64,000 bases of DNA from UBA5239 sp040391785 (GCA_040391785.1 JBEBXH010000005.1:62001-126000); one strand, 5' to 3'. Shown: positions 16,721 through 27,037, counted from the first letter of the stretch. The notes: generated by a model not told the origin, from the sequence alone. Numbers and translations: made by a program.

Positions 16721-18634
16721 ATGCTGCATGTGTCGGATTGGCTGGTGATCGGGTTCTATCTGTTGTTCATGCTGGCGCTGGGGCCGGTGTTCAAGTCGTT
16801 CAACAAGAACGCGAGTGACTATTTCCGCGGCGGCGGCAACATGGCGTGGTGGATCGCGGCGGCGTCCATGTTCATGACGGGATTCTCGGCGTGGACCTAT
16901 ACCGGGGCGGCCGGTAAGATTTATCAGGCGGGGATCTTTTTCCTGACGCTGACGACCGCCAATTTTTTCGGCACTGTTTTCACGGTGTTTTTTACGGCGC
17001 ACCGGTTCCGGCAGATGCGGGTAATCACCGGCGCGGAGGCCGTCCGCAACCGTTACGGCAGGATCAACGAGCAGATCGTGACCTGGCTGCCGATGCCGTT
17101 CAATATCCTTTTCGGCGGAATTTCGCTGTATACGATCGCGCAGTTCATGAGCTGCGTTTTCACCGAGGAACTGAGCATTTTCAATCGCGGCCCGTTCAAT
17201 AATTTCTGTACGATGCTCGGACTGGACGGTTCGATGGTATTCCTGATTGTGACCCTGGTCACGGTGATTGTGATCATGACCATGCTGGGCGGTTCGTGGG
17301 CGGCCACGGCGGGCGATTTCGTGCAGATGCTGATCCTGATTACGGTATCGATCGCGGTGGTCGTGCTGGTGCTGTATTCACCCAACCTCGGCGGCAGTGG
17401 CAAAAGCATTGGCGGCTTCAGCGGTTTGATCGAGGGAATCAAGCAGAAACCGGAACTGTATGACATCAACACGATGAGCCGTATCTGGATCTTTATCCCT
17501 TACCTCCTGACGTTGATTCTGAACCAGACGATTCTCGGCAACAACCTGGCGGCCGGGGCCTCGCGTTTCGTGTTCGTGAAGACTGGCAAAGATGCCCGGA
17601 AAATCTGCGCCATTTCATGGCTGGCCGCGTTGCCCCATACCTTGATCGTCATGATTCCGCCGCTGGCCTGTGCGCTTCTGTTCACGATGCCGGAACTGCA
17701 GGCCATGTACCCGAAACTTGCCAACCCGCAGGAGGCCAGTTTCATCCAGATCGCCGGCATGGCTCTGCCGCAGGGGTTGGTGGGGTTGCTGGTCTGCGGG
17801 ATTTTTGCCGCCACGCTGACGTCGATGAACTCCGGACTGAATGCCACTTCCGGCTCGATCATCCGCAACATTTACTTGCCGCTGATTAATCCGAAGGCCA
17901 CAGAGGAACGTCAGGTTTGGCTCGGGCGCGTGTTCACGCTGGTGCTTGGCGTCCTGTATGCGCTGGTGGCGATTCTGTTCTCGACCTTGAAGAGTCTGCC
18001 GCTTTACGAACTGGTGCTGATCACGGCGACCTGTACCGGCATTCCGCAAGCCGTGCCGATGATGCTCGGCATGTTCCATCCGAAAGCCCCGGACTGGGCG
18101 GCGTGGAGCACGCTGGCGGTCGGTTTTGGCACGTCGATTCTCTCTCTTTTCGTGCTGAGCAAAGAAAACCTCGGGAGCTGGTTTGCCGCCTATAATCTGA
18201 CCGGCAACGAACTGAACGACCTGAAACTCGCCATCACCACCGCGAGTTTGATCCTGATCTGCGTGCTCTGGTTTTACGGCACCATGATTTTCCCGGTCAA
18301 ACGGACGGCAGCTGCGGCCGAGCGGGTGAAAAATTTCTTCCGCGATATGAATACTCCGATCGACTCGGAAAAAGAATGTCCGCAGGCGGCTTACAACAGC
18401 GACGCCCGGCAGTTCGATGTCATCGGCAAGCTGGCGGCGGTCTACGGAATTTCGATTCTGGCGCTGCTGATTTTCCCCAATGCGCTGGCGGGGAAACTGG
18501 CGATTCTGGGGTGCGGCGGATTGATCCTCGGCCTTGGCGTATGGCTGATTTACTGCGGCAAACGCAAGCAGAGCGCACCAGTCGAAAAAGAAGTTGAATT
18601 TCAATGCAATGGAGTTGAAGAGAATGTTTTATAA
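16721..18634 (+). CDS. Sodium:solute symporter (SSS family)
   Basis: A 637-residue membrane protein with about 13-14 spans. Family features include the N-terminal DWLVIGFYLLFMLALG helix, FRGGGNMAWWIAAASMFMTGFSAWTYTGAAG (helix 1-2 region; residues ~36-66) and the conserved SMNSGLNATSGSI region near residue 370 that lies on the Na+ site. It would import a sugar, uronate or similar solute driven by Na+. It follows the pseudopilin by 22 nt and its 3' end overlaps the start of the giant lyase gene, so it is in the operon. The most economical reading is uptake of the mono- or oligosaccharide released by the lyases; the substrate cannot be read from sequence. Confidence 0.9.
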   Translation: MLHVSDWLVIGFYLLFMLALGPVFKSFNKNASDYFRGGGNMAWWIAAASMFMTGFSAWTYTGAAGKIYQAGIFFLTLTTANFFGTVFTVFFTAHRFRQMRVITGAEAVRNRYGRINEQIVTWLPMPFNILFGGISLYTIAQFMSCVFTEELSIFNRGPFNNFCTMLGLDGSMVFLIVTLVTVIVIMTMLGGSWAATAGDFVQMLILITVSIAVVVLVLYSPNLGGSGKSIGGFSGLIEGIKQKPELYDINTMSRIWIFIPYLLTLILNQTILGNNLAAGASRFVFVKTGKDARKICAISWLAALPHTLIVMIPPLACALLFTMPELQAMYPKLANPQEASFIQIAGMALPQGLVGLLVCGIFAATLTSMNSGLNATSGSIIRNIYLPLINPKATEERQVWLGRVFTLVLGVLYALVAILFSTLKSLPLYELVLITATCTGIPQAVPMMLGMFHPKAPDWAAWSTLAVGFGTSILSLFVLSKENLGSWFAAYNLTGNELNDLKLAITTASLILICVLWFYGTMIFPVKRTAAAAERVKNFFRDMNTPIDSEKECPQAAYNSDARQFDVIGKLAAVYGISILALLIFPNALAGKLAILGCGGLILGLGVWLIYCGKRKQSAPVEKEVEFQCNGVEENVL

Positions 18635-21600
18635 AATACTATGCCTTGCCGCTCTGGCGGTTACGGTGAGCGCCGCCGAAATCAGTTTAAACCTGAATCA
18701 TGGAGAAGCGGTACGATTTTCCACGAACGATATCTGCCGTGTTACCGCACCGAAAACCGGTGATCAGGGATGGTATTGGCATGGGTTGGTGCTGAAACAT
18801 GATGCCGCGTTTGATCTTCGCGATACCTACTCCATTCGTTTTGACATCCTGAATAAAGAAAAGGCGGCATTCAATGGACGGGTCCAGCTGAATCTGGCCA
18901 AGAATCAGGGGCGCAAGGATTTGCCTGAATCATGCCGTGCCGAATTCATCGCGCCGTTTTCCGCGGAATGGCGGACGGTCGATATTCCGGTCAAGTCATT
19001 TGATTATGCCCGTGGGGACAGCCGCTTTCTGAAGTTCATCACGGATTTTCAGTTTTCCGGTTCATTCGGCAGCGGGCAGGATGGAAGCGTGGAGATCCGC
19101 AATATCCGCCTGATTGAAGCGCCCGCGGTTAAGCTTTCGAGCAATATCCGCTCCAAAGCCGCTGAACAGGGCGTTGCCGAATATCAGATTGCCGTAAAGA
19201 ACTGTACGGAAGAAATTCAGAACTTCCGGGCGGGGCTGACCAGAACCGGCTGGGAGAGTATGGAAGCATCGCTTTCGCAGGAAAACCTGACGTTGAAACC
19301 CGGTGAAACCCGGACGCTCAAGTTGACCGTAAAAGTACCGGCCCGCCTGCCGGGCGGCATGCATGAGCGCCATCTGGTACGGGTTACGCCGCAGAATCCG
19401 GGAGCGGCTCCGGCGGAACTGGAATTCATTACTGTCCAGCGGGTTCAGTCGCCATTTCTGATTCATGACCGGGCGGGTTGGAACGAAGTGAAAGAAAAAA
19501 TCGGAAAATACGACTGGGCCCGGAAAAGCTTCGCCGAGACTCTTGATATGGCCGATAAATGGACCCCGCCGGCCAAGTCCGGCGTGATGTCCGACCAGGG
19601 AACCATGGGCGTGGTCCGCACCCGTTATGAAGATAAACTTTACAGCTGCATTATTGCCTGGGAATTAACCGGCGAAGAAAAGTACCTGAATAAAATCCGT
19701 GATTTTCTGTTGATGTTCAGCAATCCGGCAGACGGTTACCCGGTGCTGCTGCATGCCACCAGCCAGGGAATTCCGCAGGAAGGCGGTACTTTTGAGCTGG
19801 TATCAAAAGGCTATGACGCCATTCGCGGCAAGCTCACCGCCGCTGAACGCGAACAGGTCGAGCACACCATGCGGCTCTATGTCGACACGTTGATTGACCG
19901 TATGGGGGACGGCGCCATCACCAACTGGACCATCTTCAACCAGGTACCGGGCGCTGCCTGTGCGTTGATTCTGCATGACATGGTGCGTTTCAATACGCTG
20001 ATGTATGGGCCGACCGGTTTGATTGATCAATTCCGCCTGGGGACCATGGATGACGGCTGGTGGTTTGAGATGTCGCTTTCCTACAACATTCATTGTGCGG
20101 AAGGATTCACCAAACTCGCGTTGTATGCCCGTCCGTTCGGCATTGATTTATTGAATCTGCGGTTCCCGGCGCCGGGAACGGACCTTACCGGGCGGAGACC
20201 CTATGAATTATCGCATTACCAGGGGATGAATTTCCAGAAATTCGGGCCACTCAAACGCAATATGACCGGTTTCAAGGCGATGTGGGACGGCATACTGGAT
20301 TTCCCGGATTACCGTAGTGTCATGTTCGGCATGGGGGACGGTCACGAGATGAGGGTGGACGGCGTCTCATTCGATCTGGCTTATTATGCGTTTCGCGATC
20401 CGCGTTATGCTTCGCTCCTGAAACACAGCAGCAAGCGCGATCTGGTTTACAGCGTGCCCGAACTGCCGGAAAATCCCCCCGAACTCTATAAAAATTCGGC
20501 AGACAGCCACAATGCCGGCATTACCGTACTGCGTTCTCAGAAAGGCGAAATGCGCGACCGCATCCAGCTCGGTTTCAAATATGGTACACATGGTGGTTAT
20601 CATGGCCATTTCGATCACCTGAGCCTGCTGTGCCTGATACGTTACGGGCGGGGTTTCTACAATCCGGAAACCAGCTGGTACGGATACGGCAGCTACATGT
20701 ATAAATGGTGGGTTCAGGCGTCTTTATCGCATAATATGGTGGTGGTGGACGGCAAAATGCAGGAGCCCGCCGAATGCCGCCCGCTGCTTTTTTATCCCGG
20801 CGAAAATATCCAGGTCATTGCGGCCGACGGCCCTGCCCGCTGGAGCAATCCGCCGTATCTTGGCGGTTATACCCAGAAGGAAGGTATCAAAGCCGGTACC
20901 AACCGTTACGTGCCCCTGCCGGACATCCACCCGGAAATCGGTGCGGTTAGCGATTATACGGAACCGGTGTTCCAGCGCCGGCTGCAGCTGGTGACCGATG
21001 ATTATGTGGTGGTCGCCGATTATGCGAAAGCGGAAAAAGAACATACCTTCGACAATCTCCTCCATCTGCGCGGTGTTAAAGTATTGGAAGGGCTCAAAAA
21101 GACCGGGCACCGGCCGCAATTCGATGATTCCCCGCTGAGTTCCGGCCAGTTCATTGTCAATGTCGACGAGTATGACATGACGGCGCCCGTCCGGCTGACC
21201 AGCCTCCATAAATTCAATGAGCAGGAGCGCGACGGCAGGAACAAAAAAGGTGCGCATGAACTGACCGATTTTTATTACCATGAACCGGGCGAATTGTTTA
21301 TCGACGCCTATATGGCGTGGCCGCCGCAGGCACAGATGCTGATTGCCGACTATCCGGAGAGCCAGCACATCAACAAGCGTCTCCGGTATGAAGTCAAAGG
21401 CGACGGTAAAGTATTGGCTGACGGGGTTTTCAATGCCTGGATCCTCGGCAAAGGCGAAATCGACGTTGATGTGACCGGCATCCGTGAACTGACTCTTTCT
21501 GCCGTTCGTGACCAGGCGAAAAACAATGTCGCCGACACTCTTTTCTGGTGCAATGCAGTTCTGATGACCGGTGACGGTAAGCAGATTCGGCTCGCCGATT

Positions 21601-22064
21601 TGAACTATCAGGCATCCGGCTTGAAAAAACAACCGTCTGCCGGGGTGGATTATTACGGCGGTCCGGTACGAATTGCCGGTACGCCGTATCAGGATACGAT
21701 CGGCGCGGAACCGTCCGCCAATGAAAAACCGGGCATGCTCCGGTTTGACCTGACCGGCTTGAAGGCGGTTCGCCTGAAGGCGGTGATAGGAGGCGACTTC
21801 CCGGCGGGACAGGAGGACAATCTGCGCAAAGTGACCAGTGTACGGACCAGGGGAACGGAAGCACGTTTCCTGACGGTTCTTGAACCGCGCGAAAAAGAGC
21901 CGCGGGTGAAATCGGTTCGTGCCGTTGATGCCGGTACGATCGAAGTGCAACTTGTTGACGGACAGCTTGACCGGATAAAACTGGATGGGTTTTACAGCGA
22001 GGATGCCGTCCCGTCCGTCGAGTTGTACCGCAATGGAAAACTGCTGGAGAAAACCAATAAATGA
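18624..22064 (+). CDS. Large secreted heparinase II/III-like polysaccharide lyase
   Basis: About 1146 residues. I chose the ATG at 18624 because it opens a signal peptide (MFYKILCLAALAVTVSAAE) and has GGAG nine nt upstream; an in-frame TTG at 18594 or ATG at 18609 is less likely. Domains in order: a beta-sandwich (~20-280), an alpha/alpha-toroid lyase core (~290-590) with conserved NWTIFNQ, a heparinase II/III beta-sheet domain (~620-900) with HGHFDHLSLLCLIRYGRGF and the SHNMVVVDGK strand, and an NPCBM-like carbohydrate-binding module (~975-1080). Such enzymes cleave uronate-containing polysaccharides by beta-elimination. Candidate catalytic residues are the Asn/His/Tyr in these segments. The exact substrate (alginate, heparan-like, ulvan-like) is not determined. 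It overlaps the symporter end by 11 nt and the next gene by 4 nt. Confidence 0.88.
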   Translation: MFYKILCLAALAVTVSAAEISLNLNHGEAVRFSTNDICRVTAPKTGDQGWYWHGLVLKHDAAFDLRDTYSIRFDILNKEKAAFNGRVQLNLAKNQGRKDLPESCRAEFIAPFSAEWRTVDIPVKSFDYARGDSRFLKFITDFQFSGSFGSGQDGSVEIRNIRLIEAPAVKLSSNIRSKAAEQGVAEYQIAVKNCTEEIQNFRAGLTRTGWESMEASLSQENLTLKPGETRTLKLTVKVPARLPGGMHERHLVRVTPQNPGAAPAELEFITVQRVQSPFLIHDRAGWNEVKEKIGKYDWARKSFAETLDMADKWTPPAKSGVMSDQGTMGVVRTRYEDKLYSCIIAWELTGEEKYLNKIRDFLLMFSNPADGYPVLLHATSQGIPQEGGTFELVSKGYDAIRGKLTAAEREQVEHTMRLYVDTLIDRMGDGAITNWTIFNQVPGAACALILHDMVRFNTLMYGPTGLIDQFRLGTMDDGWWFEMSLSYNIHCAEGFTKLALYARPFGIDLLNLRFPAPGTDLTGRRPYELSHYQGMNFQKFGPLKRNMTGFKAMWDGILDFPDYRSVMFGMGDGHEMRVDGVSFDLAYYAFRDPRYASLLKHSSKRDLVYSVPELPENPPELYKNSADSHNAGITVLRSQKGEMRDRIQLGFKYGTHGGYHGHFDHLSLLCLIRYGRGFYNPETSWYGYGSYMYKWWVQASLSHNMVVVDGKMQEPAECRPLLFYPGENIQVIAADGPARWSNPPYLGGYTQKEGIKAGTNRYVPLPDIHPEIGAVSDYTEPVFQRRLQLVTDDYVVVADYAKAEKEHTFDNLLHLRGVKVLEGLKKTGHRPQFDDSPLSSGQFIVNVDEYDMTAPVRLTSLHKFNEQERDGRNKKGAHELTDFYYHEPGELFIDAYMAWPPQAQMLIADYPESQHINKRLRYEVKGDGKVLADGVFNAWILGKGEIDVDVTGIRELTLSAVRDQAKNNVADTLFWCNAVLMTGDGKQIRLADLNYQASGLKKQPSAGVDYYGGPVRIAGTPYQDTIGAEPSANEKPGMLRFDLTGLKAVRLKAVIGGDFPAGQEDNLRKVTSVRTRGTEARFLTVLEPREKEPRVKSVRAVDAGTIEVQLVDGQLDRIKLDGFYSEDAVPSVELYRNGKLLEKTNK

Positions 22065-22666
22065 GAAAGATATTACTACTGTTGGTCCTGCTGTTTGCGG
22101 GCGGCGTTATGGCTATGGAAATCCTCGAAGCGAAGGTCGGGCTGGGCGACAGCTGGCTGGATGTCACGGAGGTATTCAAAAAAGCGAAAGTGACCGATGA
22201 TTTTTACTGCGGCTGGTTCCACGGAGCGAGCATGGCGGGCCAGGATCCGGCGCCCGGCAAGGTCAAGCAGATCGTCGTCAAATACAAGGATGACGACGGC
22301 TCGACTCAGACCCGTATCCTGGCGGAAAAAGCCTTCGCCGCGGTGGCCGCCAATACGCCGGGGCCGACGGAAAAATTCACCTTCGGGCGGGCCTTCTGGG
22401 GCGACAAAGACAAGTTCGTCGAAGTCAAAGCCGGGACGAAATCGATCAAGCTGAATGCAACCGCCAATACCGGCATGCCGGTGGAGTATTTCGTGGTTCA
22501 TGGCCCCGCGTTTCTGCAGGACGGCGAACTGATTTTCACCGAAATTCCGCCGGGCGCAAAGTATCCGGTGGAAATCGCCGTGACCGCCTGGCAGTACGGC
22601 AGTTGGAACGAACCGAAACTTCAGACCGCCGAACCCGTCACCCGCAGATTTCATCTCGTAAAATAA
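22061..22666 (+). CDS. Small secreted protein with a DUF3395-like domain
   Basis: A 201-residue protein with a signal peptide (MRKILLLLVLLFAGGVMAM). The pattern AKVGLGDSWLDVTEVF, then GQDPAPGKVKQIVVKY resembles the DUF3395 domain (C-terminal domain of DNAJC11-like proteins), where the order is A-x-YG, DVT, G-x-DP and K-x-L-x-V-x-Y. That match is by eye and tentative. The second half (~95-201) looks like an immunoglobulin-like beta domain. The start overlaps the lyase stop (ATGA), and the stop is 9 nt before the next secreted protein, so it is made in step with the lyases. A sugar-binding or accessory role is plausible but unproven. Confidence 0.75.
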   Translation: MRKILLLLVLLFAGGVMAMEILEAKVGLGDSWLDVTEVFKKAKVTDDFYCGWFHGASMAGQDPAPGKVKQIVVKYKDDDGSTQTRILAEKAFAAVAANTPGPTEKFTFGRAFWGDKDKFVEVKAGTKSIKLNATANTGMPVEYFVVHGPAFLQDGELIFTEIPPGAKYPVEIAVTAWQYGSWNEPKLQTAEPVTRRFHLVK

Positions 22667-22675
22667 GGGAGCATC

Positions 22676-24919
22676 ATGAGGAAGATTATTTTGGCCGCCG
22701 GTATTGTTTTATTTGCCGTGAGCGGCTTCGCGGCGGATCATATTTTGTTCGGCGATGAACAGAGCGAAACGGCGCATGTATTCAGTGGCGCTGAGACCGA
22801 AGTTATTTCCGGCGGATACGGCGTTCCCGCCCGCAAGATTCTCCAGCCGAAGGAGAAAAGCTGGCAGAGTGCGCCGATGTCGTTCAAGCTGAAAGTCGAT
22901 CCGGCCAAACGCAATTATGTCACGGTCAAATTCTGGGGCGGCGACGTGACCCACGATCATCTGGTGATGTTCATCGACGGCAAGCAGATGGGCTATATGC
23001 ACCTCGGCGATTATGATATCCTTGACTACGAACAGTGCGAACCGCGTGACGCGCCGCACTCATCCAACCCGAACCCGCAATATCCGGGGCGCTTCACCTA
23101 TACGACGTTTCTGTTGCCGGAAATCGCCACCAAAGGCAAAACCGAACTTGAAATCGCCATCCGTGCCACCGGCAAAATCTGGGGATACGGTAATAATTTT
23201 CAGCAATTTCAGAAAGACGTAACGCAGGACAGCCGCGGCATTTATGGAGTTTATATTCACGAACAGCCGTTTTTCGAAGACCCGCAGCAGGTCGATGTTG
23301 CACCGCCTGTCCCGCGTGCCAACTCGGAAATCGATATCGACGCGGTCAAGCAGCGCATCGAGCACGAGATTGAAAAGAGCCTGAAAGCCGATCCGGGCCG
23401 TGATGAATGGCGCTTGCCCTTGCTTGCCGAAGCCTACAATGTTCCCTGGTGCAGCGCTTACCGCAATCCGAAGATTGTCGAGTTCGTCCTGAAAGCGATT
23501 GACGCTCAAGCGCTACGCTTTACCAAAGAACCGGACAAGGTCGTCAGCAAAGGCAGCTGGACCGGGTGTTCCGCCCAGGCCAAAGCGCTGATCCTGATGG
23601 AAGACGCGCTCAAACCTCATCTGGATCAAGCGGATCGCCGCAAACAATGGTGCGACATGTTCGAAGCCAGCACATTTCAGCTCGTCCGCGACCGCCGCTG
23701 GCTGGCCAATCAGAGCCAGATCGTCGACAACAGCGGACACCTGAATAACCGTGCCACCCACATCCTGGATGACAGTCGCGGCGTACCGCTTGATATCACG
23801 CTGAAATTTGTCAAGGAATCGCTGGGCATTTTGCCTTGGTCGCACGGTATCAACCCCGATCTCAGCAATTCCGATCCAAAAAATACCCCCGGCGAAAATT
23901 ATTATCAACTGACGAAAAAATATCTGTCGAAAGAACTGGGCTACGTCGGCAATTACGGTGAGAGTACCATCTGGACCTCGGCGAGCATTTATGAATCCAC
24001 CATCGATTACAAAACCGGCAAAGGCGATGAAGAAATTTTCAAGGTCATGGAAAACGCCGCCGTTGCCCGCACGATATTCCGTTACCCGAGCATAACCGTG
24101 GACAATCACCCGGTGATGCGCCTCGAGGTCTATATCGACTGGCGCAACGCGCACTTCCCCGGCAAGCCGGTTTATGTGGCTGAGGGACTCGACCTGCGCA
24201 CGCTTTATTACACGGAAAACAAGCACCTGCTGGGCTGTTTCAAGGATATGCTGACGGATGGATACTTTCAAAGCGCGGTGCACGAAAGCGTGACCGGCCG
24301 GAATCGTCCGGATTTTGTTGCTTTACTACATCTGCCGGAGCGTTACGCCAAAATTTCCGCCATGTTGAAAGACGTCGAAACCGGCATGCCGATGCGCGGC
24401 GGGGACTTCGTTTTCACCGACGAGGAAATCGGCGCCGTGGCGGTGAAATGCGGTGACGATGTTTTCTTCGCCGAGCTTTACTGGCGCGCCAATCGCGGAA
24501 TCAACAATCTGGCCAAGATCCACCTTGTCACCCCGAAGTCGGAGCACGTGGCGACCATTTATCAGGACGAAGAATTCATCCCGTCCGGCAAGTTCAGCAC
24601 CGAACCGGACTGGGTGGTCTACGGTTTCCGCGGGAACCGCCACGATTACCCCGGCGGCTATTATCACCAGCTGAAAGCCGGAATCAAAATCCCGATGGCT
24701 GAACATTCGAAAGACAAGACGTTCATGGGCAAAGCGGAGTACTACCGCTGTTCATACGGGCCATATGAAATCGGTATGAATTTCACGCGCAAAAACCAGA
24801 GTTATAACCTCGTGGTTCCCCCCGGCGAATACCGTATTCTGCCGGATGGCGCCACGGTCAAGGGCGGCACCGTGTTAAGCGTCAAACCCGGCACGGCAAT
24901 TGTGTTGCATAAAAAATAA
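22676..24919 (+). CDS. Secreted 747-residue protein of the lyase operon, probably carbohydrate-active
   Basis: A signal peptide (MRKIILAAGIVLFAVSGFAA) is followed by a jelly-roll-like N-terminal domain (~25-190; VTVKFWGGDVTHDHLVMFIDG), a helical middle (~215-500) whose repeating helices suggest an alpha/alpha toroid, and a C-terminal beta domain (~540-745). Hydrolase or lyase candidates in the middle are the SQIVDNSGHLNN and YGESTIWTSAS segments. I did not recognise a specific family. Its place between two lyase genes and its export signal argue that it acts on the same polysaccharide or on its fragments. AGGGAG precedes the start at 22676. The next gene begins 10 nt after its stop. Confidence 0.75.
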   Translation: MRKIILAAGIVLFAVSGFAADHILFGDEQSETAHVFSGAETEVISGGYGVPARKILQPKEKSWQSAPMSFKLKVDPAKRNYVTVKFWGGDVTHDHLVMFIDGKQMGYMHLGDYDILDYEQCEPRDAPHSSNPNPQYPGRFTYTTFLLPEIATKGKTELEIAIRATGKIWGYGNNFQQFQKDVTQDSRGIYGVYIHEQPFFEDPQQVDVAPPVPRANSEIDIDAVKQRIEHEIEKSLKADPGRDEWRLPLLAEAYNVPWCSAYRNPKIVEFVLKAIDAQALRFTKEPDKVVSKGSWTGCSAQAKALILMEDALKPHLDQADRRKQWCDMFEASTFQLVRDRRWLANQSQIVDNSGHLNNRATHILDDSRGVPLDITLKFVKESLGILPWSHGINPDLSNSDPKNTPGENYYQLTKKYLSKELGYVGNYGESTIWTSASIYESTIDYKTGKGDEEIFKVMENAAVARTIFRYPSITVDNHPVMRLEVYIDWRNAHFPGKPVYVAEGLDLRTLYYTENKHLLGCFKDMLTDGYFQSAVHESVTGRNRPDFVALLHLPERYAKISAMLKDVETGMPMRGGDFVFTDEEIGAVAVKCGDDVFFAELYWRANRGINNLAKIHLVTPKSEHVATIYQDEEFIPSGKFSTEPDWVVYGFRGNRHDYPGGYYHQLKAGIKIPMAEHSKDKTFMGKAEYYRCSYGPYEIGMNFTRKNQSYNLVVPPGEYRILPDGATVKGGTVLSVKPGTAIVLHKK

Positions 24920-24929
24920 AGGAATGACC

Positions 24930-26969
24930 ATGAAACAACTCTTTTTACTGTTCGTTTTCGGCCTTGCCGTATTCTGCGGCGCGGCGGAACACCCGTATCT
25001 GCTGTTCACCGATGCGAATATCGCCCATCTCAAGAACCCGGAAGGCCGCGCCAAAGCCACCGCGCTGGCCGACAGCGGCAAGAAAAACGATATGGAGGCG
25101 CTGTGCCTGGCTTACCGTGTGACTGGCGACAAGAAATATGCGGAGCGCATACGCGATCTCATGCTGCGCGATTGCGCCAAATCCGACTGGGGCTGGGGGC
25201 TCGGCCCGGCGCATAAATGCTACGATATTGCGATTGGTTACGACAGCATCTATGATTTTCTTTCGCCGGAAGATCGCAAGACCATCGAGACCGCCTTAGT
25301 CGCCCGCGGCATCGAGCCGATGCTGAATGAATGGCTGCTCGGCGAAAAACGCACCACCACGCTGGATTCGATGGGGCATAACTTCTGGAGTTCCTGCGTG
25401 TTCCTGCCGGGAATCGCCGCGCTGGCGGTCGCCGGTGTGGATCCCCGCACAAACGCCTGGCTGGACAAAATTGTGCGGGCCACCGTCGAATGGTTCGGCT
25501 ATCCCGGCAGCACGATCAACAACAAGCCCCCGACCTTTGACGCGGCCGGCGGCTATTGCGAGAGCGTGGGCTACGGCGCATACGCGCTTTCGAGTTACCT
25601 GACGTTCCGGCTGGTCTGGAAAAACGCGCGGAAGGACGCGCTGCCCGAGATTCCGGTGCTGGACAAAGTCGGCGATTTTTTCCTGAATGCCAGTTACCCG
25701 AACGATGTCAAAATGATGTCACTCAACTTTGGCGATTCGTCGCTGTACGCGGTCGGCAGCCGCCCGCTGGTTCTGCTGTGGGCGAATGGCTACCGCAAGC
25801 CGCGTTATCTCTGGTACCTCAATCAAACGCAGGACTCCGACTACAAGGAGGCCACCCGCCGCAATTCGCCGCTCGGGCTGATGTTTTTTCCCGGCGACGA
25901 TGAATTGACGAAGGCCCCGGATCTGCCGTTAAGCTCTATCTACAAGGATCTCGGCTGGAGTATCATGCGCAGTTCGTGGGAGAAAAATGCCACGCTTCTC
26001 GGCGTGAAATCCGGCTTTACCTGGAACCATACCCATGCCGACGCCGGTTCGTTCATCCTGTTTCATCGCGGCGAAAATATCCTCATCGATTCCGGCAACT
26101 GCTGGTATGTTCATCCGCAGTACGATGAATATTACCGTCAGAGCCAGGCGCACAATGTTGTGCTTTTCGACGGGCAGGGCGAAAACCCCGAAGATACGTA
26201 TCATGGCTCCAAGTTCCCCGGCAGCGTCCAGTATCAGGTGGACGCCGGCGACCTGAAATATGTGCTTGCCGATGCCACCGGGCCCACGTCGCAGCACTTC
26301 ATCCGCAATTACCGCAGTTTCCTCTGGATCGACGATGTGATCCTGGTCATCGATGACCTGAAAACGTTCCAATACGGCGAATTCGAATGGCTGCTGCATT
26401 TCGACGGCGAGCTCAAGCATAAAGGGCTCGACCTGAACATTAAGAAAGGCAACGCGCAGGTGGCGGTCCGCCCGCTGTTCCCCGAACGCCTGCCCGAGGG
26501 CCTCGCGCACGACGCCCCCGAACGGATGCGGCTGCGCGAGAAAACGGGCCTCAAGGATCATGCACACAAAATCCCGGAGCCATTCTACGCCATCGCGGCG
26601 CCTGGAAAGGCCCGCGTCATGAAATTCATCACCGCGATTCTGCTCGAACCGGCTGATGCACCCAGGATCGAGCGGCTGGAAACGCCCACCGCGCAGGGCG
26701 TCCGCATCAGCAAAAACGGCAAAACCACGGACGTATGGCTGAACCTGAATGCCGACGGGCGGATGCGCCACCGCAATTCAAACAATATCCTGGGCGGATA
26801 CGACACCGACGCCTACTTGCTGGCCATTACCACCCAGAACAATGCCGAACCGCGGTATTTCGCCGCCAACGCCAGCTACCTGCGGTGCGACGGCAAATTG
26901 CTGCTGGACTCATTGTCAAAAGTGTTTGCGATCAGCGAAAACGGCAAGGTTTCCATCTATTCCAGGTAA
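24930..26969 (+). CDS. Secreted heparinase II/III-like polysaccharide lyase (second)
   Basis: About 679 residues from the ATG at 24930, which has AAAGGA upstream; an in-frame TTG at 24900 inside the previous gene is rejected. A signal peptide (MKQLFLLFVFGLAVFCGAAE) leads an alpha/alpha-toroid domain (~60-330) with HNFWSSCVFLPG, and a heparinase II/III domain (~350-600) in which FTWNHTHADAGSFILFHRGE holds the conserved metal/catalytic His pair and AHNVVLFDGQGE the next strand. It is shorter than the first lyase and lacks an appended binding module. Together the two probably act in series, endo- then exo-lytic, on a uronate polysaccharide. That division of labour is inferred. Confidence 0.87.
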   Translation: MKQLFLLFVFGLAVFCGAAEHPYLLFTDANIAHLKNPEGRAKATALADSGKKNDMEALCLAYRVTGDKKYAERIRDLMLRDCAKSDWGWGLGPAHKCYDIAIGYDSIYDFLSPEDRKTIETALVARGIEPMLNEWLLGEKRTTTLDSMGHNFWSSCVFLPGIAALAVAGVDPRTNAWLDKIVRATVEWFGYPGSTINNKPPTFDAAGGYCESVGYGAYALSSYLTFRLVWKNARKDALPEIPVLDKVGDFFLNASYPNDVKMMSLNFGDSSLYAVGSRPLVLLWANGYRKPRYLWYLNQTQDSDYKEATRRNSPLGLMFFPGDDELTKAPDLPLSSIYKDLGWSIMRSSWEKNATLLGVKSGFTWNHTHADAGSFILFHRGENILIDSGNCWYVHPQYDEYYRQSQAHNVVLFDGQGENPEDTYHGSKFPGSVQYQVDAGDLKYVLADATGPTSQHFIRNYRSFLWIDDVILVIDDLKTFQYGEFEWLLHFDGELKHKGLDLNIKKGNAQVAVRPLFPERLPEGLAHDAPERMRLREKTGLKDHAHKIPEPFYAIAAPGKARVMKFITAILLEPADAPRIERLETPTAQGVRISKNGKTTDVWLNLNADGRMRHRNSNNILGGYDTDAYLLAITTQNNAEPRYFAANASYLRCDGKLLLDSLSKVFAISENGKVSIYSR

Positions 26970-27037
26970 TGCCGGGTTTCATTCAAAAGAATGGTGTTTT
27001 CTTGTGAAACAAATTTGCTTTTTTGAACACCGGCATT
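26968..27037 (+). promoter_or_regulatory. Possible attenuating stem-loop after the second lyase gene
   Basis: AATGCCGG (26968-26975, overlapping the stop codon) is exactly complementary to CCGGCATT (27030-27037). A nested stem pairs GTTTCA with TGAAAC, followed by a short T-run. The structure separates the lyases from the Gfo/Idh gene and could lower, rather than end, readthrough. Confidence 0.4.
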
